Shown piece by piece: positions 34,244 to 41,795 of a DNA stretch of 64,000 nt. The notes under the pieces were generated by a model. That model had not been told where the DNA came from. It made no database searches and saw only the letters and a list, made by a program, of their open reading frames with translations. The position numbers were made by a program, and so were the translations under genes. The stretch spans positions 2,604,001 to 2,668,000 of the forward strand of contig NZ_CP069526.1 in NCBI RefSeq assembly GCF_016889705.1, written 5' to 3'. Each line of letters opens with the position of its first letter. Positions within the stretch are counted from its first letter, which is position 1. This stretch comes from Amycolatopsis sp. FDAARGOS 1241. Its GTDB lineage: Bacteria > Actinomycetota > Actinomycetes > Mycobacteriales > Pseudonocardiaceae.

Positions 34244-34275
34244 TTTCACAATCTGCAAAGTTGCAGTTTGTGAAA
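34244..34275. promoter_or_regulatory. Probable TetR operator (32-bp near-perfect palindrome)
   Basis: Arms TTTCACAA and TTGTGAAA enclose a second nested palindrome CTGCAA-AG-TTGCAG. Of 15 base pairs only the one between the arms (T against T) fails. The site lies between the divergent tetR and reductase genes and the TTGTGAAAC edge leads into the plus-strand gene, so both promoters could be covered. Confidence 0.8.
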
Positions 34276-34321
34276 CGGGCCACCCGCGGCGCGCCTCGGC
34301 CGGGCTGGCAGACTGCCGCGG

Positions 34322-35065
34322 GTGAGCGGAACGGTGCTGGTGCTGGGCGGACGCAGCGAGATCGGGACGGCGGTCGCGCAGCGGCTCGCCGCGGGCGGCG
34401 CGCGGCGGTTCGTGCTGGCCGCGCGCCCGGGCGCGGACCTGGCCGAGCAGGTGGCGACGCTGCGCTCGGCGGGCGCCGAGGTGGTCGAGACCGCCGGCTT
34501 CGACGCCGACGACCTGGCCGCCCACCGGCCGTTCCTCGACCGCGTGGCCGCCGAGCACGGCCCGCTCGACGTGGTCGTGCTCGCCTTCGGCATCCTCGGC
34601 GACCAGGCCCGCGCGGAGGCGGATGCGGCGCACGCCACCGCGATCGTCCACACCGACTACGTCGCTCAGGTGGCCGTGCTCACCCACACGGCGGAACTCC
34701 TGCGCGCGCAGGGTTCGGGCAGCCTCGTGGTCTTCTCGTCCGTCGCCGGCGTACGCGTGCGGCGCGCCAACTACGTGTACGGCTCGGCGAAGGCCGGCCT
34801 CGACGGGTTCGCTTGCGGACTGGCCGACGCGCTGCACGGCAGCGGCGTCCACCTGCTGCTCGTGCGGCCCGGCTTCGTGATCGGCCGGATGACCGAGGGC
34901 ATGGCACCCGCGCCGTTCTCGAGCACGCCGGACCAGGTGGCCGACGCGACGGTCGCGGCGCTGCGGCGGCGGCGCGCCGTCGTCTGGGTGCCGGGAGTGC
35001 TCCGTCCGGTCTTCGCGGTGCTGCGCCTCCTGCCACGCGCGGTGTGGCGGCGGATGCCGCGCTGA
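34322..35065 (+). CDS. SDR oxidoreductase, DprE2-like (decaprenyl-phospho-ribose 2-epimerase reductase type)
   Basis: The 247-residue short-chain dehydrogenase has an unusual cofactor loop, VLVLGGRSEIGTAVAQRLA, an LDVVVLAFGILGD segment, the catalytic Ser (VFSSVAGVRVRRANY) and YxxxK as YGSAKAGLDGFACGLADALH, plus LLLVRPGFVIGRMT. These details match DprE2, which completes the epimerisation of decaprenyl-phospho-ribose to the arabinose donor of arabinogalactan. The partner DprE1 is not adjacent, so this may be a paralogue with another role. It faces the TetR/efflux operon across the shared palindrome. GTG at 34322. Confidence 0.72.
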   Translation: MSGTVLVLGGRSEIGTAVAQRLAAGGARRFVLAARPGADLAEQVATLRSAGAEVVETAGFDADDLAAHRPFLDRVAAEHGPLDVVVLAFGILGDQARAEADAAHATAIVHTDYVAQVAVLTHTAELLRAQGSGSLVVFSSVAGVRVRRANYVYGSAKAGLDGFACGLADALHGSGVHLLLVRPGFVIGRMTEGMAPAPFSSTPDQVADATVAALRRRRAVVWVPGVLRPVFAVLRLLPRAVWRRMPR

Positions 35066-35271
35066 TCCGGTGGCCCGTGCGGCGCGTGTGCGCTTCGGCA
35101 CACCGCGTCGCGAAACTCCGTGGCACAGCTCACTTCCGGCCCACCGGGGCACGGCCGAACGGGCATCATCACATCTTTGCGACAGGATTCTCAGCTGATT
35201 CCCAGCTAACGCGGTGATCCTCGAACGTGGGGGTAGGGAACAGTCCTCCCGGGGAAGCAAGGGGATCAGTC

Positions 35272-36507
35272 GTGCTGCTCACCTCCCGCGGTCGCCGCAT
35301 CGGCGGCCGCGTCGCGCTCGGTGTGGTGTCGACGCTGGTATTCGGCGCCACCGGGTTCGCGTGGTCCCAGCTGCACCGGCTCGACGCCGGCATCGTCACG
35401 GCCGACGTGATCCCGCCCGCGGCGCAGGTGCCTGAGACGACAACCGGACAACCGCTGCAAGTCGCCCAGAACATCCTCCTGGTCGGCCTCGACTCGCGCA
35501 CCGACGCCAACGGGAACCCGTTGCCGCAGAACGTGCTCGATTCGTTGCACGCCGGCAGCGGCGACGACGGCGGCGACACCACCGACACCATGATCGTGGT
35601 GCACGTCCCCGCCGGCGGCGCGGCCGCCACGGCGATCTCGATCCCGCGCGATTCCTATGTGGACGTCCCCGGCTACGGCAAGCACAAGATCAACTCCGCC
35701 TACAGCCGCGCGCGAGCCTCGGCCCGCTCCGAGTTGTCGGGGAAGGGCCTGGGCGGCCCGCAGCTCGAGGTGGCCGCCGACGCCGAAGGCGCGAAGTCCG
35801 CGATCGCGACCGTCGAAAAGCTCACCGGGCTCACGATCAACCACTACGCCGCGGTGAACCTCGCGGGCTTCGCCGCGCTGAGCCAGGCCGTCGGCGGTGT
35901 GCAGGTGTGCCTCAAAGGGCCGGTGCACGACTCGTACTCCGGCGCGAACTTCCCGGCCGGCGAGCAGACGCTCTCGGGCTCACAGGCGCTCGCGTTCGTG
36001 CGCCAGCGCCACGGCTTGCCCAACGGTGACCTCGACCGCATCGCGCGCCAGCAGGCGTTCCTCGCCGGCATGGCGAAGAACGTGCTCGGGTCGGGTGCAC
36101 TCACCAGCCCGGACAAGCTCTCGGCGCTCGTCGACGCGCTGCAGGGTTCGGTCGTGCTCGACAAGGGCTGGGACATCGTGAGCTTCACCCAGCAGCTGCA
36201 CGGCATCAGCTCCGGCGCCATCGGGTTCGTCACGATCCCGGTGCTGAGCCTGTCGCTGGCGACTCCGGCCGACGGCGACGCGGTGAAGGTCGACCCGCAG
36301 CAGGTCAAGACGTTCGTGCAGGACCAGCTGAACTCCTCGGCGGTGTCCGCGTCCGGTGGGTCGGGGGAGCCGAGCACACCACCCGGCAGGCACGGCGGGG
36401 TGCGCCCCATCGCCGTGACGAAGCCGCTCGCGCCGCCTTCGGACCCACCCGCCGGTGGCACACCGCAGCAGCCGGTGGCGACGAACGCCACCGGCTGTGT
36501 GAACTGA
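35272..36507 (+). CDS. LytR-CpsA-Psr (LCP) family protein
   Basis: The 411-residue protein has a short basic start, one membrane helix (GRVALGVVSTLVFGATGFAW) and an extracellular LCP domain: QNILLVGLDSRTDANGNPLP, TDTMIVVHVPAGG, AISIPRDSYVDVPGYGKHKI, NSAYSRA, and FVRQRHGLPNGDLDRIARQQ. The Asp and Arg residues that bind the polyprenyl pyrophosphate are present. LCP enzymes attach teichoic-acid-like or arabinogalactan polymers to peptidoglycan. A Pro/Ser-rich tail and final cysteine follow (TNATGCVN). GTG at 35272 is preferred because GCAAGGGG precedes it; an upstream in-frame GTG at 35227 is possible. Confidence 0.9.
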   Translation: MLLTSRGRRIGGRVALGVVSTLVFGATGFAWSQLHRLDAGIVTADVIPPAAQVPETTTGQPLQVAQNILLVGLDSRTDANGNPLPQNVLDSLHAGSGDDGGDTTDTMIVVHVPAGGAAATAISIPRDSYVDVPGYGKHKINSAYSRARASARSELSGKGLGGPQLEVAADAEGAKSAIATVEKLTGLTINHYAAVNLAGFAALSQAVGGVQVCLKGPVHDSYSGANFPAGEQTLSGSQALAFVRQRHGLPNGDLDRIARQQAFLAGMAKNVLGSGALTSPDKLSALVDALQGSVVLDKGWDIVSFTQQLHGISSGAIGFVTIPVLSLSLATPADGDAVKVDPQQVKTFVQDQLNSSAVSASGGSGEPSTPPGRHGGVRPIAVTKPLAPPSDPPAGGTPQQPVATNATGCVN

Positions 36508-36519
36508 GCCCGGCCCGGG

Positions 36520-37566
36520 TCGGACGAAGGCGCTCTGGCCCGTGATCGCCTTGCCGACGATGAGCGTGTTCGTCTCGCGGGTGCCCTCGAAGGAGTAGAT
36601 GGCCTCCGCGTCGGCGAAGAACCGCGCGACGTCGTGGTCGAGCACGATGCCGTTGCCGCCGAAGATCTCGCGGGCCCAGGCGACGACCTCCCGCATGTGC
36701 GAGGTGACGAGCGCCTTGGCGAGCGACGAGTGCTCATCCTTGAACACGCCGGCGTCCCGCAGGCGGGCCGGCTGCACGAGCCTGCCCCAGCTCGCAGTGA
36801 TGGCGCCGAGCCTCTTCACCAGCAGGTCCTGCACCAGCTGGGAGTGCGCGATCGGGCGGCCGGACTGCTTGCGCTCCTTCGCGTAGTCCAACGCCAGCTC
36901 GTAGGCGCCGATCATCACGCCCAGCGCCTGCCACGCGACCCCGCCGCGCGTGGCGCGCAGGATCTCCCCGACGTCGCGGAAGGAGCCGATCCCCTGCAGG
37001 CGGTTCGCCTCCGGCACACGCACGTCGGTGAGGGTGATCTCGGCGTTCTCGACGGTGCGGAACGCGATCTTGTTCTCGATCTTCACCGGCGAGAAGCCCC
37101 CTTCTCGACGACGAAGCCCTGCACGTTGTTGTCGTCGACATCGCGCGCCCAGACCACGACGCAGTCGGCGAAGGTCGCGTTGCCGATCCAGCGCTTGGCG
37201 CCGGTGAGGACCCAGGTTTCACCCGCTCGTCCGGTGAGTCCGTTGTGGACACCGAAGAAGGTTGCGACCGAAGCGTCGACTAGCTCATCTCCATCGCCAT
37301 CATGCCGGTGAGCAGGTGGCTGGTGGCGCCGCGGTGCTCGCCGTACCCCTCGTAGGGCAGGCCCGCGAGGCCGCTTTCGCGGAACTTGGTGACGAGCTCC
37401 CTCGGGAACGTGCCGGCGGCCCAGTTCTCGTTCACCAGCGGCTTGACCTCGTCGCGCAGGAAGGTGCGCGCCTTGAGCAGCAGCTTGCGTTCGTCGTCGC
37501 CCAGCAGGGTCTCGTAGTCGTGGAAGTCGGCGACAAGCCGGTCTTCGAGGGTGGTGGTCGTTTCAT
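36520..37566 (-). pseudogene. Acyl-CoA dehydrogenase (glutaryl-CoA dehydrogenase-like), three frameshifts
   Basis: Nearly the whole gene can be followed leftward from ATG 37566 (after GAGGAGGAG). TTTTLEDRLVADFHDYETLL and RTFLRDEVKPLVNENWAAGT follow in one frame, and FFGVHNGLTGRAGETWVLTG with AKRWIGNATFADCVVVWARD in another. KIENKIAFRTVENAEITLTD then runs to GGNGIVLDHDVARFFADAEA and YSFEGTRETNTLIVGKAITG in a third. Breaks lie at the start codon region, at a TAG near 37280 and near 37097, each explained by a one-base indel. The last frame has no stop at the natural end and runs on antisense to the LCP gene. Family role: oxidative decarboxylation of glutaryl-CoA. Confidence 0.85.
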
Positions 37567-37573
37567 CTCCTCC

Positions 37574-37811
37574 TCACGAGCCGAGCTGTCCAAAAGCGGA
37601 CACGACGGCGAGCTGCTTGTGGTCGCTCGCCTCGGCGAGTGCCGAGTACGTGGAGGAGCCGTAAGCCTTTTCAACGGCTTCAACGAGCCGTTCGGTCGCT
37701 TCGGGGCTCTGTGCTCAGTGGCGACGCGGCCATGTGCACCTTCCGCGCGGCGGCCGAGAAGTTGAGTTCTGCGGCGACGGCCGCGAAGTAGCGCAGGTGC
37801 AGCAGTTCCAC
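37574..37811 (-). pseudogene. LysR N-terminal fragment fused to an unidentified C-terminal fragment
   Basis: From GTG 37811 the frame reads ELLHLRYFAAVAAELNFSAA and ARKVHMAASPLS, a clear LysR helix-turn-helix start, then loses homology near 37702. Directly after it another frame ends a different protein: SPEATERLVEAVEKAYGSST and YSALAEASDHKQLAVVSAFG to a TGA at 37574-37576. I do not recognise that second piece; it looks like a genuine C-terminal segment. The two halves meet at a deletion junction near 37700, just upstream of the broken acyl-CoA dehydrogenase gene. Confidence 0.6.
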
Positions 37812-37820
37812 GGCCTCAGC

Positions 37821-38351
37821 CTAACCGGCGCTGCCGCGGGTGATCACCCGAAGCAGCCGTTCGGTGCGCGGACCGTCCGCGCCGGAGAGGGCGATTCCCG
37901 TTGTGAGCACGAGCAAATCCAGCGGTTCGACGTCTTCGGCGAGGTCGGTGCGGGCGGCCAGAGCCGCGGCCGTGGCGGTCATCACGCCGTGCCAGTGTCC
38001 GAAGAGCTCTTCGCGCTCGCCGGGATCGTCCGTTATGGACAGTGCGAGGTCGCGCTTGTCCCGGACGTGGTCGAGGAAGCTGCTCAGCCAGGTGAACAGC
38101 GCCGCGTCGGGATCGTCGTGCGTCAGCAGGGCTTCGCCTTCGGCGCGCAGGTGCTCGACTTCTTCCGCGTAGACGGCGGCGAGCAGGTCGCGGCGGCGCG
38201 GGAAGTGGCGGTACATCGTGGCGTTCCCGATGCCGGCCCGCTTGGCGACGCGGTCGAGCGGCGCGTCGGTGCCCGCCTCGGCGAACACGTCGCGGGCCGC
38301 GCGCACCAGCTGGGCCCGGTTGCCGCGGGCGTCGGCGCGCTGCCTGGTCAC
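37821..38351 (-). CDS. TetR-family transcriptional regulator
   Basis: The 176-residue protein has a TetR helix-turn-helix (LVRAARDVFAEAGTDAPLDR, VAKRAGIGNATMYRHFPRRR) and a helical C-terminal domain ending TTGIALSGADGPRTERLLRV. It faces a SnoaL-like gene 59 bp away, with a strong palindrome in between, which suggests autorepression and repression of that gene. GTG at 38351. Confidence 0.9.
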   Translation of the reverse strand: MTRQRADARGNRAQLVRAARDVFAEAGTDAPLDRVAKRAGIGNATMYRHFPRRRDLLAAVYAEEVEHLRAEGEALLTHDDPDAALFTWLSSFLDHVRDKRDLALSITDDPGEREELFGHWHGVMTATAAALAARTDLAEDVEPLDLLVLTTGIALSGADGPRTERLLRVITRGSAG

Positions 38352-38376
38352 CGTGCCTCCTGCCGTTCGTGGTTGC

Positions 38377-38398
38377 TAAGTGGGGATATCCCCGCTTA
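38377..38398. promoter_or_regulatory. Probable TetR operator (22-bp palindrome)
   Basis: TAAG-T-GGGGAT and ATCCCC-G-CTTA form an inverted repeat with one mismatched pair, centred on GATATC. It fills most of the gap between the TetR gene and the SnoaL-like gene and overlaps where both promoters must lie. Confidence 0.75.
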
Positions 38399-38410
38399 TC
38401 GTATCGGGTC

Positions 38411-38812
38411 ATGACCAGCGAACTCACCCCGGCCGAGGTGCACCGGCGGATCGTCGAGGCGGCGTTCACCGAGGAAGGCCTGCAGTACCTCGACCCGGAC
38501 GTCGTCGACCACCGCGGTGGTGCCGGGGGAGACCACGTCGGCATCGCCGCGTGGCGCGAGAAGTGGGCGGCGATCGGCCGCGGCGAGTTCCTGGCCGACG
38601 TGCGGGACCTGTCGGTGCGCGTGGAGCAGAACGTGAGCGACGGTGAGTTCTCCGTGAACCGCTACACGAGCAGCGGCACGCAGCTCTCGACCGGCCGGCG
38701 CTACGCCGTGACCAGCATGGACATGATCCGGGTGCGCGCGGGTCGGATCGTCGAGCACTGGGCGCTGATGGACGTCACGGCGCGGGCGGCGCAGCTGCGA
38801 GGGGAAGCGTGA
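38411..38812 (+). CDS. SnoaL/NTF2-like polyketide-cyclase-fold protein
   Basis: The 133-residue protein has the SnoaL-like ester-cyclase pattern (DPDVVDHRGGAGGDHVGIAA, WREKWAAIG, VEQNVSDGEFSVNRYTSSGT, MIRVRAGRIVEHWALMD). Such alpha-beta-barrel proteins bind or isomerise small hydrophobic molecules; the substrate cannot be told. It is divergent from a TetR gene and shares its palindrome. Its last 38 bp overlap the 3' end of the convergent histidine kinase gene. Confidence 0.8.
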   Translation: MTSELTPAEVHRRIVEAAFTEEGLQYLDPDVVDHRGGAGGDHVGIAAWREKWAAIGRGEFLADVRDLSVRVEQNVSDGEFSVNRYTSSGTQLSTGRRYAVTSMDMIRVRAGRIVEHWALMDVTARAAQLRGEA

Positions 38813-40148
38813 TCGTGAACGCGGCCCCGCCCTCGGGCGCCGGGCCGGCGGTGAGCGCGCCGCCCATGCGCGTGACCAGGCCGTGGACCAGGGCGAGCCC
38901 GATACCGGAGCCGACGGGACGGTGGCCGCGGTAGCGCTTGTTCAGCACGCCGCGCTCGAAGGCCACCGCGTAGTCCTCCGGCGCGAGGCCGGGGCCGCCG
39001 TCGCGCACGGCGAGGTACGCGTGCCCTTGCGCGACGGTCAGGCCGAACACCATCGGGGCGCCCGCGGGGGTGACGCGCAGGGCGTTCTCGGCCAGGCCGT
39101 CGACGACCTGCTGCAGGCGCCGGGCGTCGGCGGTGACGAGCACGGGCGCGGCGGGCACCTCGACGTAGAGGGGCACGTTCTCCCGTTCGCAGCGCAGCTG
39201 CCACACCTGCGCGCGGTCACGCACCAGCGCGGAGAGGTCGAGTGCCGCGAGGTCGAGGCGGAACTCGTCGGCGCCGAGGCGGGCGAGTTCGAGCAGGTCC
39301 GTGACCAGGCGTTCCAAGCGTTGCGCCTCGCGGTGGATGGTCGCGCCGGCGTGGCGCGCGCCCGGGCCCTCGGCGACGCCGTCGGCGATCGCTTCGGCGA
39401 AGCCGGTCACCGCGGTCAGCGGTGTGCGCAGCTCGTGGGACACCGACAGCAGGAACTCGCGCTGGCGGGCTTCGCTGTGGGCGAGCGCGTCGGCGAGTTC
39501 GTTGAGCGAGCCCGCGACCTCGGCGACTTCGACGGGGCCCTCGACGGGAACCCGCACGTCGCGCCGCCCGGCCCGCAGGCTGCCCGCCGCGGCGGCGGCC
39601 TTGCGCAGGGGCCGCCCGAGCAACCGGCCCGACGCGTAGCCGGCGACGGCCGCGACGACGAGCCCGATGCCGAGCGCCAGCGCGATGTTGCGCACCAGCG
39701 CCCGTTGGGTCGCTTCGCCGCTGCGCGCGGGCTGGACCAACGCGAACGCGGCGGCGCGCGGCCCGACGGCGCGGACTTCGACGAGGTACTGCTGGCCGTC
39801 GATCGTCACGCGGCCCGAGTGGTCCTGGCCGGACGCGAGCCCGGCGCGTTCCGCGGCGCGCGTCGTGGTCGCGTCGCCGAGGTCCTGGCCTCCGGCCCGC
39901 CGCACGACCACGGAGATGCCCTGGCCGCGCACGACGTCGGCGACCTTGCCCACGCCGAGGCGGTTGCCGATGCCGGTGTCGTCGAGCTGGGTCGCGACCA
40001 CGTCGGCCTGGTCCTTCAGCGACTGCTGCAGCACGGAGTCGGCGGTGGAGCGCACGAGCCGCGACGCCACCAGCCCCGCGACGATCACCGCGATCCCCGC
40101 CACCGCCAGGCACACGACCGTGATGCGCAGCGCGAGCGTGCCCCTCAT
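38775..40148 (-). CDS. Two-component sensor histidine kinase (OmpR-partner type)
   Basis: The 457-residue membrane kinase has helices at about 6-30 and 154-172 enclosing a periplasmic-side sensor domain, then a HAMP region, an H-box with His238 (SVSHELRTPLTAVTGFAEAI), an N-box (VVDGLAENALRVTP, where the usual Asn is within ENAL) and a G-box (RDGGPGLAPEDYAVAFERGV, GSGIGLALVHGLVTRMGG). It should autophosphorylate in response to an external signal and pass phosphate to the response regulator whose stop codon overlaps its ATG. The gene order regulator-kinase is standard. Confidence 0.92.
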   Translation of the reverse strand: MRGTLALRITVVCLAVAGIAVIVAGLVASRLVRSTADSVLQQSLKDQADVVATQLDDTGIGNRLGVGKVADVVRGQGISVVVRRAGGQDLGDATTTRAAERAGLASGQDHSGRVTIDGQQYLVEVRAVGPRAAAFALVQPARSGEATQRALVRNIALALGIGLVVAAVAGYASGRLLGRPLRKAAAAAGSLRAGRRDVRVPVEGPVEVAEVAGSLNELADALAHSEARQREFLLSVSHELRTPLTAVTGFAEAIADGVAEGPGARHAGATIHREAQRLERLVTDLLELARLGADEFRLDLAALDLSALVRDRAQVWQLRCERENVPLYVEVPAAPVLVTADARRLQQVVDGLAENALRVTPAGAPMVFGLTVAQGHAYLAVRDGGPGLAPEDYAVAFERGVLNKRYRGHRPVGSGIGLALVHGLVTRMGGALTAGPAPEGGAAFTITLPLAAAPPAP

Positions 40149-40831
40149 CCGGCGTCCGCCGCGTAGCCGATGCCGCGGACCGTCCTGATCGGACTGTGCG
40201 CGCCGAGCTTCGCGCGCAGCTGCGCCACGTGCACGTCGACAGTCCGCGTGCCCGCGGCGGCCGCGTAGCCCCACACAGCGGACAGCAGCTGGTCGCGCGA
40301 GAGCACTCGGCCGGGGTGGCGGACGAGGTAGGTGAGCAGGTCGAACTCCGTGGAGGTGAGCGTGATCTCCGCATCCCCGGCCCACACGCGGCGGCTCGTG
40401 ACGTCGACGCGCGCGCCGCCGCACTCGAACGTCTCGCTGGCCGGGGTGCCGCCCGACGCGCGGCGCAGCACAGTGCGCACGCGCGCCGCGAGCTCACGGG
40501 GGCTGAAGGGTTTGGTGAGGTAGTCGTCGGCGCCGATCTCGAGGCCGAGGAGGCGGTCGAGCTCGTCGTCGCGTGCCGTCACGAACAGCACGGGCGTCCA
40601 GTCACCGGCGGCGCGCATGGCTTTGCAGATCTCGATGCCGTCCATTCCGGACAGTCCGATGTCGAGCACCACGGCCACCGGCTTGAGCCGCCGGACGGTC
40701 GCCAGCGCGGCCGCGCCGTCCGCCTCCACGTGCACCCCGAACCCGTCGCGCCGCAGATACATCGCCGCGAGCTCGGCGATCGCGGCCTCGTCCTCCACCA
40801 CGAGGACGAGGCCGCGCCCAGCTGACCCCAT
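40145..40831 (-). CDS. Two-component response regulator, OmpR/PhoB family
   Basis: The 228-residue protein has a receiver domain (acidic pocket EDE at 13-15, phospho-acceptor Asp57 in VVLDIGLSGMDG, Thr in FVTARDD, Lys in DDYLTKPFSPRELAARVRTV) and a winged-helix output domain (TSTEFDLLTYLVRHPGRVLS, GTRTVDVHVAQLRAKL). A strong GGAGGAGAACGA site precedes the ATG at 40831. It is coupled to the kinase by an ATGA overlap. Two small exported proteins encoded 245 bp upstream on the same strand are plausible targets. Confidence 0.95.
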   Translation of the reverse strand: MGSAGRGLVLVVEDEAAIAELAAMYLRRDGFGVHVEADGAAALATVRRLKPVAVVLDIGLSGMDGIEICKAMRAAGDWTPVLFVTARDDELDRLLGLEIGADDYLTKPFSPRELAARVRTVLRRASGGTPASETFECGGARVDVTSRRVWAGDAEITLTSTEFDLLTYLVRHPGRVLSRDQLLSAVWGYAAAAGTRTVDVHVAQLRAKLGAHSPIRTVRGIGYAADAG

Positions 40832-41075
40832 TCGTTCTCCTCCGGCCACCGACATCGGGTGAGACGCTACGCGGCTCCCGCCGGGCCATCGCCTTGCGCG
40901 CCCGCCGCCGGACGGCCGGCAGCGTGCAGCCGGCGGCAAGCCGTGTTGCCGGCCGTACGGCTTGGCGCGGGCGGGCGCCGTGCGAGTCTGCGTCGTATGT
41001 GTCCGAGGGCCGCGGAGGCGCTGCTCGCGGGACCTGGGCGGCCGTGCCGGCCTCGAGGCCGACACGGATCCCGGC

Positions 41076-41264
41076 TCAGGGGGAGCCGTCACCCGCCATG
41101 TCGGATTCGATGCTGTCCAGGGTCGACTGGATGCCGTTGAGTTCGGAGGTGGCCTGAGGACCGCCGTCGGCCGGGGCGGCGGAGCCATGACCGTCGCAGG
41201 CGGTGCACGCGAGCGCCACGAGCGCGGCCGCTGCGGTCGCGGCCGCGAACCGGGCCGCCTTCAC
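41076..41264 (-). CDS. Small putative lipoprotein
   Basis: The 62-residue product starts VKAARFAAATAAAALVALAC, a signal with lipobox ALAC (Cys near 20), followed by a short polar helix (SELNGIQSTLDSIESDMAGD). The GTG start overlaps the TGA of the preceding gene, so the two are co-translated. Function unknown; size and helix suggest a partner of the upstream exported protein. Confidence 0.7.
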   Translation of the reverse strand: MKAARFAAATAAAALVALACTACDGHGSAAPADGGPQATSELNGIQSTLDSIESDMAGDGSP

Positions 41265-41689
41265 TTCGTCCCCGCGGGGTTGCAGTGGGCGGCGGCGAAG
41301 TCGTCGAGCTTCTTCTTGGCGTCCGCGAGCTGGCTGATCCGGCTTTGCCGCTTGTCGGCGCGCTTCTGCAGGCGGTCGGCCGCCGCGGTGTGGCCCTTGG
41401 CCCGCTGGTCGGCCGAGCGCGCCTTCAGGTTCGCGACGGAGCCGGCCACTTCGGCCCCGCCGTTGATGCGCTCGGTCAGGCTCTGCGCCCGCTTCTGCAG
41501 CTTGGGCACCCACTCGCCGCACACCTGCTGCGATTCCTCGGGGCTGAGCGTGATCGGGGCCACCGCCGGCGACGACGGCGCGGGCGGCGCACTGGTGTCC
41601 GCCGAAGCCAGCGGCGTCACGACCAGCAGCCCGGCCGCCACGCCGCCGCCCGCCATCGCCAGCCGCCGGGTCCAGGTGGTTCCTCGCAT
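41261..41689 (-). CDS. Small exported helical protein
   Basis: The 142-residue protein has a signal peptide (TRRLAMAGGGVAAGLLVVTP, cleavage near ASADT), then a Pro/Ala linker and a long charged helical region (LQKRAQSLTERINGGAEVAG, RAKGHTAAADRLQKRADKRQ, SRISQLADAKKKLDDFAAAH) flanked by two cysteines (QVCGEW and AAHCNP) that may form a disulfide. I do not recognise a family. ATG at 41689 follows GAGGGAG. It forms a two-gene unit with the small lipoprotein and lies upstream of the OmpR-type two-component genes. Confidence 0.7.
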   Translation of the reverse strand: MRGTTWTRRLAMAGGGVAAGLLVVTPLASADTSAPPAPSSPAVAPITLSPEESQQVCGEWVPKLQKRAQSLTERINGGAEVAGSVANLKARSADQRAKGHTAAADRLQKRADKRQSRISQLADAKKKLDDFAAAHCNPAGTK

Positions 41690-41795
41690 CGTTCGTACTC
41701 CCTCTCGTGACCGGTTCTCCGGGTACGGCGAGTACTTTCGCGGCCCGGTGTACGAGGGGTGTGGGCCGAATGTTCGGGCTTCGTAAAGCCGGGAC

